Origin: Flammeovirgaceae bacterium
GTDB lineage: Bacteria; Bacteroidota; Bacteroidia; Cytophagales; Cyclobacteriaceae
Direction of reading: 5' to 3'
DNA length: 64,000 nt
NCBI GenBank assembly: GCA_016709845.1
Contig: JADJMA010000005.1
Span: 62,001-126,000, forward strand
A program made the position numbers and the translations under genes. Below, one piece after another: positions 8,627-18,638 of this stretch. Within the stretch, counting starts at the first letter, position 1, and each line of letters opens with the position of its first letter. The notes beneath the pieces were generated by a model. That model saw only the letters and a list, made by a program, of their open reading frames with translations. It made no database searches and was not told where the DNA came from.

Positions 8627-9302
8627 ATGAACCGAATTGGCCTTATATCGCTTCTAACGTTCGCTTCCTTTGCTGCTTTCGGTCAGGATGACCTGATGAA
8701 AATGCTGGATGACGAAACAGAGAAGGAAAAAAAGCCTGACTATACTACAGCAACTTTTAAAACCACGAGGCTAATCAATGGCCATTCTGTCGAAAACGTG
8801 GCTGCAGGGGTGTTGGACTTTCGCATCTCGCACCGATTTGGATATGTGAGTGGTGGAGCCTATGAGTTATGGGGATTAGATGAGGCCAGTATGCGGATTG
8901 GTTTAGATTATGGTTTGTCAAAAAGATGGATGATTGGGGTTGGTAGAAGTACTTACCAAAAACAATACGATGGGTTTACCAAATTTAAATTCTTGCGGCA
9001 ATCTTCTGGATCGAAAACAATGCCCATTACCCTTAGTGCTATTGGAAGTATCATGTATAAATCTTTGAAATTTGACAACCCCGATATCCAAAATTACTAT
9101 ACTTCCAACCTGTATTTTTCAGGACAAATATTAATAGCCCGGAAGTTCGGGAGGACATGTGTTTCAATTGTACTGTACCAATTCAACCGGAATGACAGAG
9201 CGAACCTATATCAATGAAACTACAGGAAACTTTTTTAAAGGAGACATTCGTTTAGGTTTTACCATTTCACGCGTGTTTACAATAGTAAAGCCAAAGAATT
9301 AA
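8627..9302 (+). CDS. DUF5777 family beta-barrel-like protein with an internal deletion
   Basis: The front reads as a DUF5777 protein: signal peptide (ending FAAFG), then DFRISHRFGYVSGG, LGLSKRWMIGVG-like strands and an LYFSGQILIARKF strand. Near 9147-9153 the frame changes, and the sequence jumps directly to the family's tail, readable in another frame as GGHVFQLYCTNSTGMTER and GDIRLGFTISRVF, ending at TAA 9300-9302. Family members are usually some 270-300 residues; only about 225 codons remain, so an out-of-frame segment of the barrel is missing. The family is found near YceI and cytochromes in Bacteroidota and is presumably an outer membrane barrel. Either an assembly gap or a real pseudogene. 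Its end overlaps the convergent gene by 4 nt. Confidence 0.72.
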
Positions 9303-9889
9303 CTTAGTTGCAGCGGCAGATCCGATTCGTTATCAATATCATGTAGGGTTGTGAGCTCCTCGAAACTACATTGAAGGTGTTTTAGATCATTGAGTGTATC
9401 ACTACAAACTGTATCTGTGCTCCATTTCTTATTATAGAACACTTCAGGAATAAATCGACTCATTCCTCATAAATAGTAGCCTCCATCATAAGCTGGACCA
9501 ATCACCGAGTCCTTTTGTCTCAGAGCTTCAAACGCTTCTTTCAAAATATCGAATGTTAATTCGAGGCAATCAGTGCCAATGATGCAAACTCGTTTATATC
9601 CTAAATCAAAAGAATCGGCAAAGGCATGCATCATTCTTTCACCTAATGACTCACCAGTCTGCAAACGCTTTTTGAATTGATTATTCGACCAACTATCCTC
9701 TGTATCAATAAAATCCGAATAATAAACCACTCGATCGCATGTAGTTTGTACGGCAACCTCCCGGGTATGAGCAGCCAGTTTTAAATAAATGGCAAGTGCT
9801 CTTTCCTCTCCTGCTGTGGCTGCGAGTCGGGTTTTTACTTTACCCAATTCAGGGTTACGATAAAAAATTATCAGTAAATCAGTTTTCAC
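9299..9889 (-). CDS. TIGR04282/DUF2064 family glycosyltransferase with an internal in-frame TGA
   Basis: The reading starts LLIIFYRNPELGKVKTRLA, the typical opening of the TIGR04282 group (nucleotide-sugar-transferase fold), and continues to IIGTDCLEL and GPAYDGGYYL. A TGA at 9469-9467 then interrupts, but the same frame continues for about 55 more codons (GMSRFIPEVF, STDTVCSDTLND) to TAA at 9301-9299. The expected residue is Leu (TTA), so one base change explains the stop. Whole length is then about 196 residues, right for the family. It is the last gene of a six-gene operon; its start overlaps the upstream gene by 11 nt. The sugar donor and acceptor are unknown. Confidence 0.78.
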
Positions 9890-11234
9890 GTTTCTTAAAC
9901 AAAATATTAAAGGCTCTCAGTTTTTTCAATTCGAAAATCAAATATCCAATCACTCCCAGATATTCAAAAGCAACGAGCCAGAGATTCTCTTTAAACGAAT
10001 CAATACTATAGCCCGCATACGTTAAGAAGATTAAACCGGTCCAAACCAATGTAAACCGGTAAGGTGTAAAAACAGATAGCGCAAGCAAGGTGGTGATGTA
10101 CCATGGGTGTAACGTTGTGGCAAAGAGAAAATAAATACTTAGTATCCACAGAAAGTCTGATAGCAGGAATTGGGTTGAGTCAATTGAAATTACACCGCTC
10201 TTCGCCCAACCTTTTCGAAAAGTGAACAGCACAATTAGCATAGTAGTGGCAACACCAAGCTTCCACCCTACTGTTTGAATGATGTTGTACCCATATTTCC
10301 AAAATCCATACTCCCGAACGAGATAATATAAACTGGCGTTGAATTCAAATTTATTGAAATACAATCTCACGCTGGTTGTCATGGATTGAAATACGTGTTG
10401 ATTCAATAAGGGTATAAAGAAGAGTATTGAAAACACGATGACAAGAAAACCATACTTCAAAGCATTTTTAAAGCCTTGTGCCCGAAGCAATGCAGGGATA
10501 AATATTATAGGCACCAGTTTGGTTGCTGCAGCCAAGGCAATGTAGGCAGCCGATTGAACCATTTTTTGGTTGCCCAATGCATATACCGTAAACAAAATAA
10601 AAAAAAGAACAAGTCCTTCAAAATGCAGATTGCCTGTAAGCTCAATGATAACTAAGGGATTTAGTGCATATACTAATGTGTTTGTAGAAGGCATGGAGAA
10701 TTTACTCAAGAACCTTCGCATCAAAATGATTACACCTACTTCGCCAGCCATCAAAATCAGACGCATAAAAACCACACTACCTAATATGGAAGAGGGCGAA
10801 ACTTTTACAGAAAGCCAAAAAATCAATTGCGATACGGGCGGATAAATCGTAAAATATTCCGGACTATTTAACTTTGAAAAAAGTTCCTGATCAATACCTG
10901 CAATCCCCTGTTGCAGGTAGGCGACTGGTAATTCGGCAAAGGGATGAAACCCGGAATTCCACAAACGACCATCCCATATAAATCTGTAAAAATCTTCGGA
11001 TAGTGTGGGTAAGGCAAATAAGAAAATGAGCCGAAACAATACGGAAATGGTTAGCCAAAATGAGAGTTGCTCCGGTTTAGCTTCCTTGATAATCAACAAG
11101 TAAACAAGAAAGAGCACCCCGTAGGTTGGCAGCAAGTATGAAGTTTGCCATCGGTGAATAAAAAAAGCTATAAGAGAATAACTCAGGACAGAAATAAATA
11201 TCCATACATAATATATTGGCCTTTGCTTAAGCAT
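9879..11234 (-). CDS. Polytopic GT-C-type glycosyltransferase (DUF2029/mannosyltransferase-like)
   Basis: 451 residues with about a dozen hydrophobic helices. The loop SEDFYRFIWDGRLWNSG after the second or third helix carries acidic and aromatic residues typical of GT-C enzymes that use polyprenyl-phosphate sugars (mannosyltransferase and GT87-like groups). Later loops include FTIYPPVSQ and TLHPWYITT. The product would be a membrane glycosyltransferase acting on the periplasmic face. Both ends overlap neighbouring genes (8 nt and 11 nt). The upstream DPM1-like enzyme in the same operon could make its polyprenyl-phosphate-sugar donor, which is an inference from order and family. Intact. Confidence 0.8.
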   Translation of the reverse strand: MLKQRPIYYVWIFISVLSYSLIAFFIHRWQTSYLLPTYGVLFLVYLLIIKEAKPEQLSFWLTISVLFRLIFLFALPTLSEDFYRFIWDGRLWNSGFHPFAELPVAYLQQGIAGIDQELFSKLNSPEYFTIYPPVSQLIFWLSVKVSPSSILGSVVFMRLILMAGEVGVIILMRRFLSKFSMPSTNTLVYALNPLVIIELTGNLHFEGLVLFFILFTVYALGNQKMVQSAAYIALAAATKLVPIIFIPALLRAQGFKNALKYGFLVIVFSILFFIPLLNQHVFQSMTTSVRLYFNKFEFNASLYYLVREYGFWKYGYNIIQTVGWKLGVATTMLIVLFTFRKGWAKSGVISIDSTQFLLSDFLWILSIYFLFATTLHPWYITTLLALSVFTPYRFTLVWTGLIFLTYAGYSIDSFKENLWLVAFEYLGVIGYLIFELKKLRAFNILFKKREN

Positions 11235-12683
11235 GCAAAGACGACTTCATCGAAAAGTAAAAAACACTTCCAAAACCCAATGCTAACATTAGATGAAAGA
11301 AAATTAATCCTCCTTCCTGCAGCCAGATTCCTGCGGCAATTCCAGCAATAAAATAAAGCGCGAGTAATCCTTCCATTAAAACACCCAGGGTAAACCTCGG
11401 CTTAATGTAGGTATTGCCTGACCACGATTCTTTGCTATCTGTAACATTAAATTTCGGTGTGCGAATAAAAGGTGATTTACGACCCACCAAGCCTTCTAAA
11501 ACGGCCAAGCCATTGTGAAACGACAAGCCCATGGAGACAATTAAAAACCTTGGATACAGGGATAAGAAAGTAGTTGTTGGAGAATCCTTATGAAATTGTT
11601 TGGTAGCTATCCAATAAAAAAAAGTAATGGAGAAAAACCCCAACAAAAAAATAGTGCCTGCATGAAACAGCCAACCAATTTCAGGATGTGTGGCTTTAAT
11701 CCACAACATGGGGATACTCAATAATGAGGCAATCAAAATAAAGACAAATACGGAACTGTTAAACAAATGAAAAAAAGCATGAATCTTATTTTTGAAATAA
11801 AAATCACCTCGCCACACGCTGCCAAAATTTTTACGTGCTGTTTCTGCCGCGCCTTTATTCCAACGGTATTGTTGCGATTTAATGGCCGACATAATGACGG
11901 GCAACTCACCAGGTGTTTCAATGTCCTCGCGATATCGAAACTCCCAACCCTTTAGCTGCGCACGATAACTCAGATCAAGATCTTCTGTGAGCGTATCAGC
12001 ACTCCAGCCTCCGGCATCCTCGATACAACGCTTTCGCCACACACCACAGGTACCATTAAAATTAATAAAACTGCCGGCTGCTTTTCTTGCAGTTTGCTCA
12101 ATCGAAAAATGCGCATCCAACCCAAAAGCTTGCAACCGGGTAAGCAGTGAATAATTACGATTAATATGCCCCCACCGGGTTTGAACAACGCCTACATTGT
12201 TATTCGTAAAATGGGGTAATGTCTTAAGAAGAAAATCCGATTCAGGAATAAAGTCGGCATCAAATATGGCGATGAACTCACCCTTCGCTGATTTTAAACC
12301 ATGAGCCAGCGCGCCAGCCTTATACCCTGTCCGATCCTTGCGATGGATTACATTTATATTCAATCCTTGTTGTTGAAGAGTCAATGATTTTATTCTGATG
12401 ATTTCTGAAGTCTCATCGGTTGAATCGTCCAGCAGCTGAATCTCAAATCGGTCTTTGGGGTAGTTCAGTTTGCTTACCGCATCCAGTAAACGTTCAATAA
12501 CATATTTCTCATTGTAGACAGGCAACTGAACGGTTACCGAAAGGAAATTTGTTAACACTGGAATTGGAGCTGCTTTCTTTTTGCCTCCTTAATATAGATC
12601 AACGTAAGGTGTAGCTGCCCAAGACTAAACAAAAAAATATAAAGCAAGGAAAGACTGTATACGATACTTATGATAATAATCAT
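11227..12683 (-). CDS. Processive-type family 2 glycosyltransferase (cellulose-synthase/ceramide-glucosyltransferase-like), frameshifted near the start
   Basis: The main part has the GT2 core: VQLPVYNEKYVIERLL, the nucleotide-binding LLDDSTDET, FDADFIPE (DxD), LTEDLDLSYRA and the QQYRWNKGA motif equivalent to QxxRW, followed by four C-terminal helices. The longest open reading starts at 12558, but mending one missing A in a run of five near 12583 joins it to an N-terminal membrane helix starting at ATG 12683, preceded by a GGAGGTG ribosome-binding sequence. Mended length is about 485 residues. QxxRW enzymes make glycolipids or polysaccharide at the inner membrane. It overlaps the next gene by 8 nt and lies 21 nt after the DPM1-like gene. 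Confidence 0.85.
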
Positions 12684-12704
12684 GACCTCATTCACCTCCA
12701 CAAA

Positions 12705-13400
12705 TTAATTCTTCAAATATTTAAAGATAGTGGCTAAAATCTTATAGCCAGCCATAATAGTTCCCTTAACCGTGCCACTGATTTTTGAAAATCCGATACG
12801 CTTCCGATATCGCACAGGAATTTCAACACATCGAAAACCATTTTTTGCAGCTTTCAGTTGCATTTCAACCGTCCATCCGTAGGTTTTATCCTGCATACCC
12901 ATGGCGATAAGCGTATTGTATTTAATCGCCCGAAATGGGCCAAGGTCTGTAAACTTTACGCCAAAGAATAAATCAAGCAACCAGGTTGCCAACCAATTTC
13001 CAAAAATCTGTTGCGGTGTCATCGACCCACTTTCCTTTTGACCAAGCGCCCGTGAACCAATTACCAGATCAGCATTTCCATCTACAATCGGCCTGATTAA
13101 TTCCACTATTTCTTCGGGATAGTCCGAATGATCCGCATCCAAAAAAACTACTATATCCGGAAAAGGTTTTGATTGATTGATGTAATCAATTCCTTTTAAG
13201 CAAGCCCGGCCATAGCCGGGTATCGGTTCTCTTAATACAGTAGCTCCGGCTTCCTTCGCTATTCTTTCTGTATTGTCAGTTGAAGCATTGTTGATAACAA
13301 CAATTTCATAAATTAAACCTTTCGGGATTTCCCGGATCACTTCACCAATCCCATTTTCTTCATTGAAGGCGGGGATGATTATTTTAATTATCAAGCTCAA
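12705..13400 (-). CDS. Polyprenyl-phosphate glycosyltransferase (DPM1-like GT2)
   Basis: 231 residues, GT-A fold. Motifs: IIIPAFNEENGIG at the N terminus, VVINNASTDNT, VFLDADHSDYP with the metal-binding DxD, and FRCVEIPVRYRKRIG near the end, typical of dolichol-phosphate-mannose synthase relatives that load a sugar from a nucleotide donor onto a polyprenyl phosphate. There are no strong membrane helices, so it works at the cytoplasmic face of the membrane. It sits within a minus-strand operon between a polyferredoxin and a cellulose-synthase-like enzyme. Complete and intact; the sugar is not predictable. Confidence 0.85.
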   Translation of the reverse strand: MSLIIKIIIPAFNEENGIGEVIREIPKGLIYEIVVINNASTDNTERIAKEAGATVLREPIPGYGRACLKGIDYINQSKPFPDIVVFLDADHSDYPEEIVELIRPIVDGNADLVIGSRALGQKESGSMTPQQIFGNWLATWLLDLFFGVKFTDLGPFRAIKYNTLIAMGMQDKTYGWTVEMQLKAAKNGFRCVEIPVRYRKRIGFSKISGTVKGTIMAGYKILATIFKYLKN

Positions 13401-13431
13401 GATGATTTCTTTATTCGGCTAAGAAGGGTTC

Positions 13432-15211
13432 TTATTCCGAAGTTTTCACATTATTATTTCCTATGAGAATAGGTTTTCCAAACCGACCCGATTCTTCTTT
13501 CACCTCCAGATTTAATACGCCCCTCGGGCAAACCGAAGAGCACACGCCACATCCAACACACGAACTGCGCACAATGTTTTGACCACGCTGTGCATACCAC
13601 CGTACGTCAATTCCCATTTCGCAATACGTAGAACAATTACCACAAGAAATACACTGCCCGCCATTGGTAGTAATTCTAAATCTTGATTTAAATCGCTGAA
13701 CAATTCCTAAGTAGGCTGCCAACGGACAACCAAACCGGCACCACACCCTGTTACCCATTAACGGATAGAAACCGGTACCAACAACGCCCGCAAATCCTGC
13801 TCCGATAAAGCCCCATACACTTCGCGCAATTGATACGAGTCAAAAAAAAAAACCACGAAGCGCCTGTCCAATACGTATAGATAACACCGGCTGTCATCAC
13901 AATAGCAAAAACCAGTACACTATGAATCATCCAGCGCTCAACCTTCCAGGCCTTTACAGTCTTGTTGGAAAGTTGACGATAAGGATCACCCAAAGTTTCA
14001 GCAAGTCCTCCACAACCACACACCCACGAACAATACCAGCGTTTTCCAAAAAAATAAACCAACACTGGTACACCGATAATGATCAACGCAATCCCCCACC
14101 CCAACATAAAAATACCCAACGTGCCCGCAGAGATCAATTCAGAAATTCTGGAGTCAAAGAAAAAACTGTAATCCAGAGGCCAGATATTTTTGAAATCAAA
14201 ATAAGGTTTATTAAGTCGGATGAGAATTTCGGGGATTAAAAACGCAAACGCAGTCTGAAAGAACATAACAGAACAGGTGCGCAAGACATGATACTTACTG
14301 TGCCTATAGTGAATGAGCATGCGAACGCCCATCACCAAAATACAGAGCGTATAGATAAATCCGTAAAGAAAAAACCGGCCGGCCTCGTTGCCATTTAAGA
14401 CTCTGCTTACCGGATCAACCAACGTGATCCATTGCGTCATGTATTCGGGATAGAAATACAACATGACATAAAACAGAATTAGCCAGGTGCCTGTGAGTAT
14501 TCCCAACCAGCCCGTATTCTTCATCACATTAAAAAAGATCCCATTATTTTTTATTCCTGGCAGTAGCTTTATTTTAGGCAAGATGTAAAGCAAAGCCCCA
14601 GCAATACACAAACCGAATGTGAGAAGCAGAAAAAGAATCGGATTCGATTTTACAGGACCAACTGCTGACGCTTTTGTGAGCGAATAGGTTAAATCTTTTA
14701 CTTGATAGCGGTCAAACCCCACCTTATTGATAATACCATATTGATTGATATTGGCTGCAATACCTTGCAATTGATTCTGTAATTCTTCCGAGGATTCAAA
14801 CGTTCGGCCTTCGAGCCAGCTTGCATAATCCTTCCATGCCTTTTTCTTAAACTCACTGATTGCGTCTTCCCCGATGTACAGAGAATCAACCGCTCCTAAC
14901 GAAAATTGATTGCCACTACGCGCACTCAATTCAAATAGCTCTTCTTGTGTAATGCCGTAAGTGCTTGCCTGAATTTGATTTGCCACATCAAATATTTTTT
15001 GACCTGAGCAACAAAAAGAAAAAACAGAGCCTACATTCTGGTTTAAAAGCGATGAATCAGATTGAAGAAATAATTCCTGCTTTTGTTCATCCGAAATCTG
15101 GGCTTTAACAATCTCGCGGGTTAAAGAATAGTCTGCTGAAAAAAATACTCCATTAAATAGACAAAACCCTGTTATAAATAAAATCAGCCCAACAGTTTTA
15201 ATTGTCTTCAT
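13432..15211 (-). CDS. Polyferredoxin-like 4Fe-4S membrane protein (NapH/CcoG-related), frameshifted
   Basis: The N-terminal 170 residues form an exported region after a first helix and include a CC pair (FSFCCSG). Several membrane helices follow, then WYCSWVCGCGG, a NapH-type CxxxC region. After the frame breaks, the tail reads RVWCRFGCPLAA, CISCGNCSTYC and CVGCGVCSSVCP, giving cysteines for two 4Fe-4S clusters. Two lesions explain the break: the T run of 11 at about 13841-13851 and the G run of 4 at 13811-13814 each need one more base, which restores DSYQLREVYG and GFIGAGFAGVVGTG. Length then is about 593 residues. It should move electrons across or along the membrane. The FAD oxidoreductase upstream overlaps it by ATGA and is the likely partner. 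Confidence 0.85.
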
Positions 15212-16524
15212 AGTGTTGACATTACTTTTGAGTTGGCTTTGAGATTAGGAAATGTCACCGAAAACTGTTTTATGATTTCATCCTCATGCCGATCAAAAAA
15301 CTCGGGGTCAAAGTTTGCCTCTTTCAAATGATCCAAAACAAATTGAATGCTTTGTTTATCGCGCAACCACCGATCGAAACATTCGTGCCGCAACCGAATG
15401 CCAAAGGAATTGATTCCGAGAAATTGTTGCGTCTGCTTATCCCAAACCAAATGCATACATTTCGCGGCACTTTCATGTTCCCAATAAAATTCACTTTCAT
15501 CTTTTCCCAAAACATTACTCACTACGCCATACGTTTGGTATTCGATATCAAAAAACTTGGCTGAGTTAAACCACGGACCCGGTTCATATTTTGTTTTATT
15601 ACCACAGATTGTTTGCGCCACTACTTCGCCCATCATGCGACCCGTATACCAAACCTGTTCAATGGTTTTTCGGCCTGGCAAATCGTAGGTGCGTTCTACA
15701 CAATCACCCAGCGCATACACATTCGGAATATTAGTTTCCAGATATTCGTTAACCAAAATTCCTCGCTTACTCGCAATTCCTGAATCTGTTAAAAAATCAA
15801 CCGCAGGCGAAACACCCACCGTTAAGCCAACAAATTGACACGGAATAGTTTCTTCACGGTTTGTGATAATCGACTTTACCGATCCCCTATCATCCGACTG
15901 AATTTCTTTTAACTCTGTTTCCAGTTTTAAATCCACATGATGGGATCGTATATGGCGGCTAATCATATTGGATTCCTGAAGGGGCAACACGTTGCTCCAG
16001 AATTCCGATTCCCGTACCAACATAGTTACGGCAATTTTTCTTGACAGAAGCATCTCGGCCATTTCAATACCGATCAGTCCACCCCCCACAATAACAGCCC
16101 GATCAATGCCGCGGGTAGTTTGCTCCATCCGCTCAAAATCTTGAAAACTATAAAGCCCTTGAACCCCTGATAAATCCTGACCGGGCCAACCAAACTTATT
16201 TGATTTTGATCCCGAGGCTATAATTAAACTGTCATATTGGATTGTATTACCTGATAGAAGTGTAAGCGTTTTGAGTTTTGTATCTACGGATTGAACATGA
16301 TCGCGCAATAAATCAATCCTGTTTTTTTTCCAGAAGTTATCTTCATACGGTTTGGTGTTTTCATATTTCATGTGGCCCATGTAGATATACATCAGGGCCG
16401 TGCGCGAAAAAAAATGATCCGTCTCGGAAGAGATAATCGTAATCTTATTGCTGCTGTGTTTACGAATATGGCGGGCCGCTGTAACGCCCGAAATACCATT
16501 ACCTATAATCACGATGTGCTTCAT
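15208..16524 (-). CDS. FAD/NAD(P)-dependent oxidoreductase (rubredoxin/nitrite reductase-like)
   Basis: About 438 residues. The first Rossmann motif is IIGNGISGVTAA at the N terminus, the second IVGGGLIGIEMAEML in the middle, and NVYALGDC near residue 290 binds the FAD. This is the pyridine nucleotide-disulphide oxidoreductase class, with no CxxxxC disulphide visible, as in rubredoxin or NirB-type reductases. The ATG at 16524 is chosen because the GxGxxG motif starts a few residues later; the longer reading to 16542 adds six unlikely residues. The gene heads the six-gene operon and its stop overlaps the polyferredoxin start by four bases, suggesting a NAD(P)H to iron-sulphur electron route. 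Acceptor unknown. Confidence 0.87.
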   Translation of the reverse strand: MKHIVIIGNGISGVTAARHIRKHSSNKITIISSETDHFFSRTALMYIYMGHMKYENTKPYEDNFWKKNRIDLLRDHVQSVDTKLKTLTLLSGNTIQYDSLIIASGSKSNKFGWPGQDLSGVQGLYSFQDFERMEQTTRGIDRAVIVGGGLIGIEMAEMLLSRKIAVTMLVRESEFWSNVLPLQESNMISRHIRSHHVDLKLETELKEIQSDDRGSVKSIITNREETIPCQFVGLTVGVSPAVDFLTDSGIASKRGILVNEYLETNIPNVYALGDCVERTYDLPGRKTIEQVWYTGRMMGEVVAQTICGNKTKYEPGPWFNSAKFFDIEYQTYGVVSNVLGKDESEFYWEHESAAKCMHLVWDKQTQQFLGINSFGIRLRHECFDRWLRDKQSIQFVLDHLKEANFDPEFFDRHEDEIIKQFSVTFPNLKANSKVMSTL

Positions 16525-16613
16525 GCTCCCGTAAAGGTGCAATTTTCATCGCTAACTTCCTGTCAGGAAAAAGACAATTGCAAAAGAGTAAAACCTAATG
16601 CAATTTGGGGTCC

Positions 16614-18344
16614 TTAGATTACTTCAGCTTTTTTTGCTTTGGCAGACTTCTTTGACGGTTTATACTCAGCCGTATACATCTTTTCGTAATATTCGCGCGC
16701 CATACGATTAGAATCAAACTCTGGCAATACATCTGTCATGCTTTGCTTTACGATAGCCGTCCATGCTTTGGGTTTGTTATAATAAAGAGGAACAATTTCA
16801 GTTTCTAATAGCGTGAGCAAGGTATCATGTTCTTGAGTATCACGTTCCTCTGAATCTTCGGATTCAGAACGTGTAATGATAAAACAGTTTTTTCCGTGAT
16901 CTGAAAATTCAGGAATCCACCCATCCGGAATGGAAAGATTGACACTGCCGTTCATCGCGGCTGTCATGCCTGAAGTGCCCGAAGCCTCGCGATACATCTT
17001 AGGTGTGTTTAGCCACAAATCCGATCCGCGTTTAAGCAATCCGGAAAGTTGCATTTCATATCCTGTTAGGATGGCACAGTTTGGTAAATGTTTGATTTTA
17101 TTATGAATGTCATTGAAGATATCGATGGCCCCGTAATCTTCCGGGTAAGGTTTGCCTGCCCAAATAACCTGAACCGGGTATTTGCTGTTGCTCACTAATT
17201 TTTCGAAACGTTCAAAATCACGAATCAATAAATTAGCGCGTTTATATGCGGCAAACCGTCTGGCCCATACGATAGTGATAACATTTTGGTCAAAGATTTT
17301 TCCCGTTTGGTTTGCTACCTCCTTAAATAACTCCTTCTTCAGGGCCTTCTTTCTTTCTACTAACTCATTGTCATTCCCAGTATTTAAATGGCCAGCTAAT
17401 TGTTCGTCCATCCAATACGTTTTGTTCTGCGCATTGGTTATAGAAGTAATTTCGCAGATGTCATCAAATCCCTCCCACATTTTGCGAGATACTTCTCCAT
17501 GCAACGCAGAGACTCCATTCGCTTTGCGCGACATCCTTAAAGCAGCAAGTGTATAACTTAAATTATGTTCATCTGGAGCAGCCAATTCCAATACGGTCTC
17601 CTTCGGCACCTTGTTAAAGAAACTCATCACATCCATGTAGGAAATAGAATGTTCTTCGTTACCCGCCTTTTCGGGTGTATGCGTGGTAAACACCACCCGC
17701 TTTTTAACTTCTTCGAGATCGTTGTTATATTTATTCAGCAAGTAAAAACAAAGCGGCAATGCGTGGCCTTCGTTCATGTGATACACTTCGGTTTCGCGAC
17801 CTAATACATCAAGTAGTTTGGCGCCACCGGTACCTAATAATATAGACTGTGCAATTCGCGCGGACTCATGACTGTCGTACAACCGGTGGCAAATAGTTTG
17901 TGCCAGGTGATCATTCTCAGGTATATCTGTACTCAATAAAAAAATTGGTGCGGTATGAAATACTTCCGGTTTCAGTAACCAAATTTTTACATTTACCTCG
18001 TGGTTGTGAATGGTAATTGGAAATACGATGCCTGTGTCTGTTAGAAAGGAATAGTTTTTCTCTGTATAACCAGCCTTCAGCGTTCCGTCCATGTTGCGCT
18101 CCTGATCGTAGTACCCATATTTCCAAAGAATACCAATGCCAACAAGATTTTGCTTCAATTCATAAGCACTGCGCATGTGCGAACCCGCCAAAAAGCCTAG
18201 GCCACCACTGTATATTTTAAGAGGCTGATCAATAGCAAATTCCATTGAAAAATAGGCGGCCGGTTTTGCGTACTTTTTATCAATCTTGTATGAGAACAGT
18301 TCAGAAGGAGTAATCATGGAAAGTTGAGATAAATTTAGGTTCAC
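16614..18344 (-). CDS. glgP: Alpha-glucan (glycogen/starch) phosphorylase, short GlgP type
   Basis: 576 residues of the GT35 family. It releases glucose 1-phosphate from storage glucans using pyridoxal phosphate. The N terminus has AYFSMEFAIDQPLKIYSGGLGFLAG, and the C-terminal part EASGTSGMTAAMNG. Length fits the short TIGR02094 subgroup without the extra N-terminal DUF3417 domain; the whole gene is intact. The GTG at 18344 is used here; an ATG at 18317 is possible. No glycogen synthase or branching enzyme is nearby, so it stands alone, with 72 nt or more to the oxidoreductase operon downstream. Confidence 0.92.
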   Translation of the reverse strand: MNLNLSQLSMITPSELFSYKIDKKYAKPAAYFSMEFAIDQPLKIYSGGLGFLAGSHMRSAYELKQNLVGIGILWKYGYYDQERNMDGTLKAGYTEKNYSFLTDTGIVFPITIHNHEVNVKIWLLKPEVFHTAPIFLLSTDIPENDHLAQTICHRLYDSHESARIAQSILLGTGGAKLLDVLGRETEVYHMNEGHALPLCFYLLNKYNNDLEEVKKRVVFTTHTPEKAGNEEHSISYMDVMSFFNKVPKETVLELAAPDEHNLSYTLAALRMSRKANGVSALHGEVSRKMWEGFDDICEITSITNAQNKTYWMDEQLAGHLNTGNDNELVERKKALKKELFKEVANQTGKIFDQNVITIVWARRFAAYKRANLLIRDFERFEKLVSNSKYPVQVIWAGKPYPEDYGAIDIFNDIHNKIKHLPNCAILTGYEMQLSGLLKRGSDLWLNTPKMYREASGTSGMTAAMNGSVNLSIPDGWIPEFSDHGKNCFIITRSESEDSEERDTQEHDTLLTLLETEIVPLYYNKPKAWTAIVKQSMTDVLPEFDSNRMAREYYEKMYTAEYKPSKKSAKAKKAEVI

Positions 18345-18603
18345 TTAATGGGGTGCGAAAGTAACAAATGATAGGCAAAAGAGTTTATTTAATTTGGATA
18401 TGAACAAACAGAGTCCTTTCCGCAAACGATTGTTTATTCTGTATTCTAACTATTAAATTTTACGAGTACTTGAACTTATAAGCTCAAAATAGTGGGTATT
18501 TGTAACCGGTGAAATCAATCGAAATTCTAATTAGGCCTCTATCAGATTGACTGAAAATTACTATTGACCTGGAGTGTATTCCCCAAAACTCTCATTAAAT
18601 GGT

Positions 18604-18611
18604 TATCTTTA
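18604..18611 (+). promoter_or_regulatory. Promoter-like -7 box TATCTTTA
   Basis: One mismatch from the Bacteroidota consensus TAnnTTTG, 27 nt before the cytochrome start at 18639. The rest of the 294-nt gap between glgP and this gene shows no coding frame or repeat that I can support. Confidence 0.35.
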
Positions 18612-18638
18612 ACGTTGTACAAATTTCCGAAATCCAAC

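Noticed and set aside
9464..9470. TGA recoding (selenocysteine or Trp)
   Set aside because: TGA ends several intact genes here, no selenocysteine element is visible, and the family has Leu at this place.
12705..16524. Respiratory nitrate reductase (nap) cluster
   Set aside because: The polyferredoxin resembles NapH, but no napA, napB or napG is present and its neighbours are glycosyltransferases.
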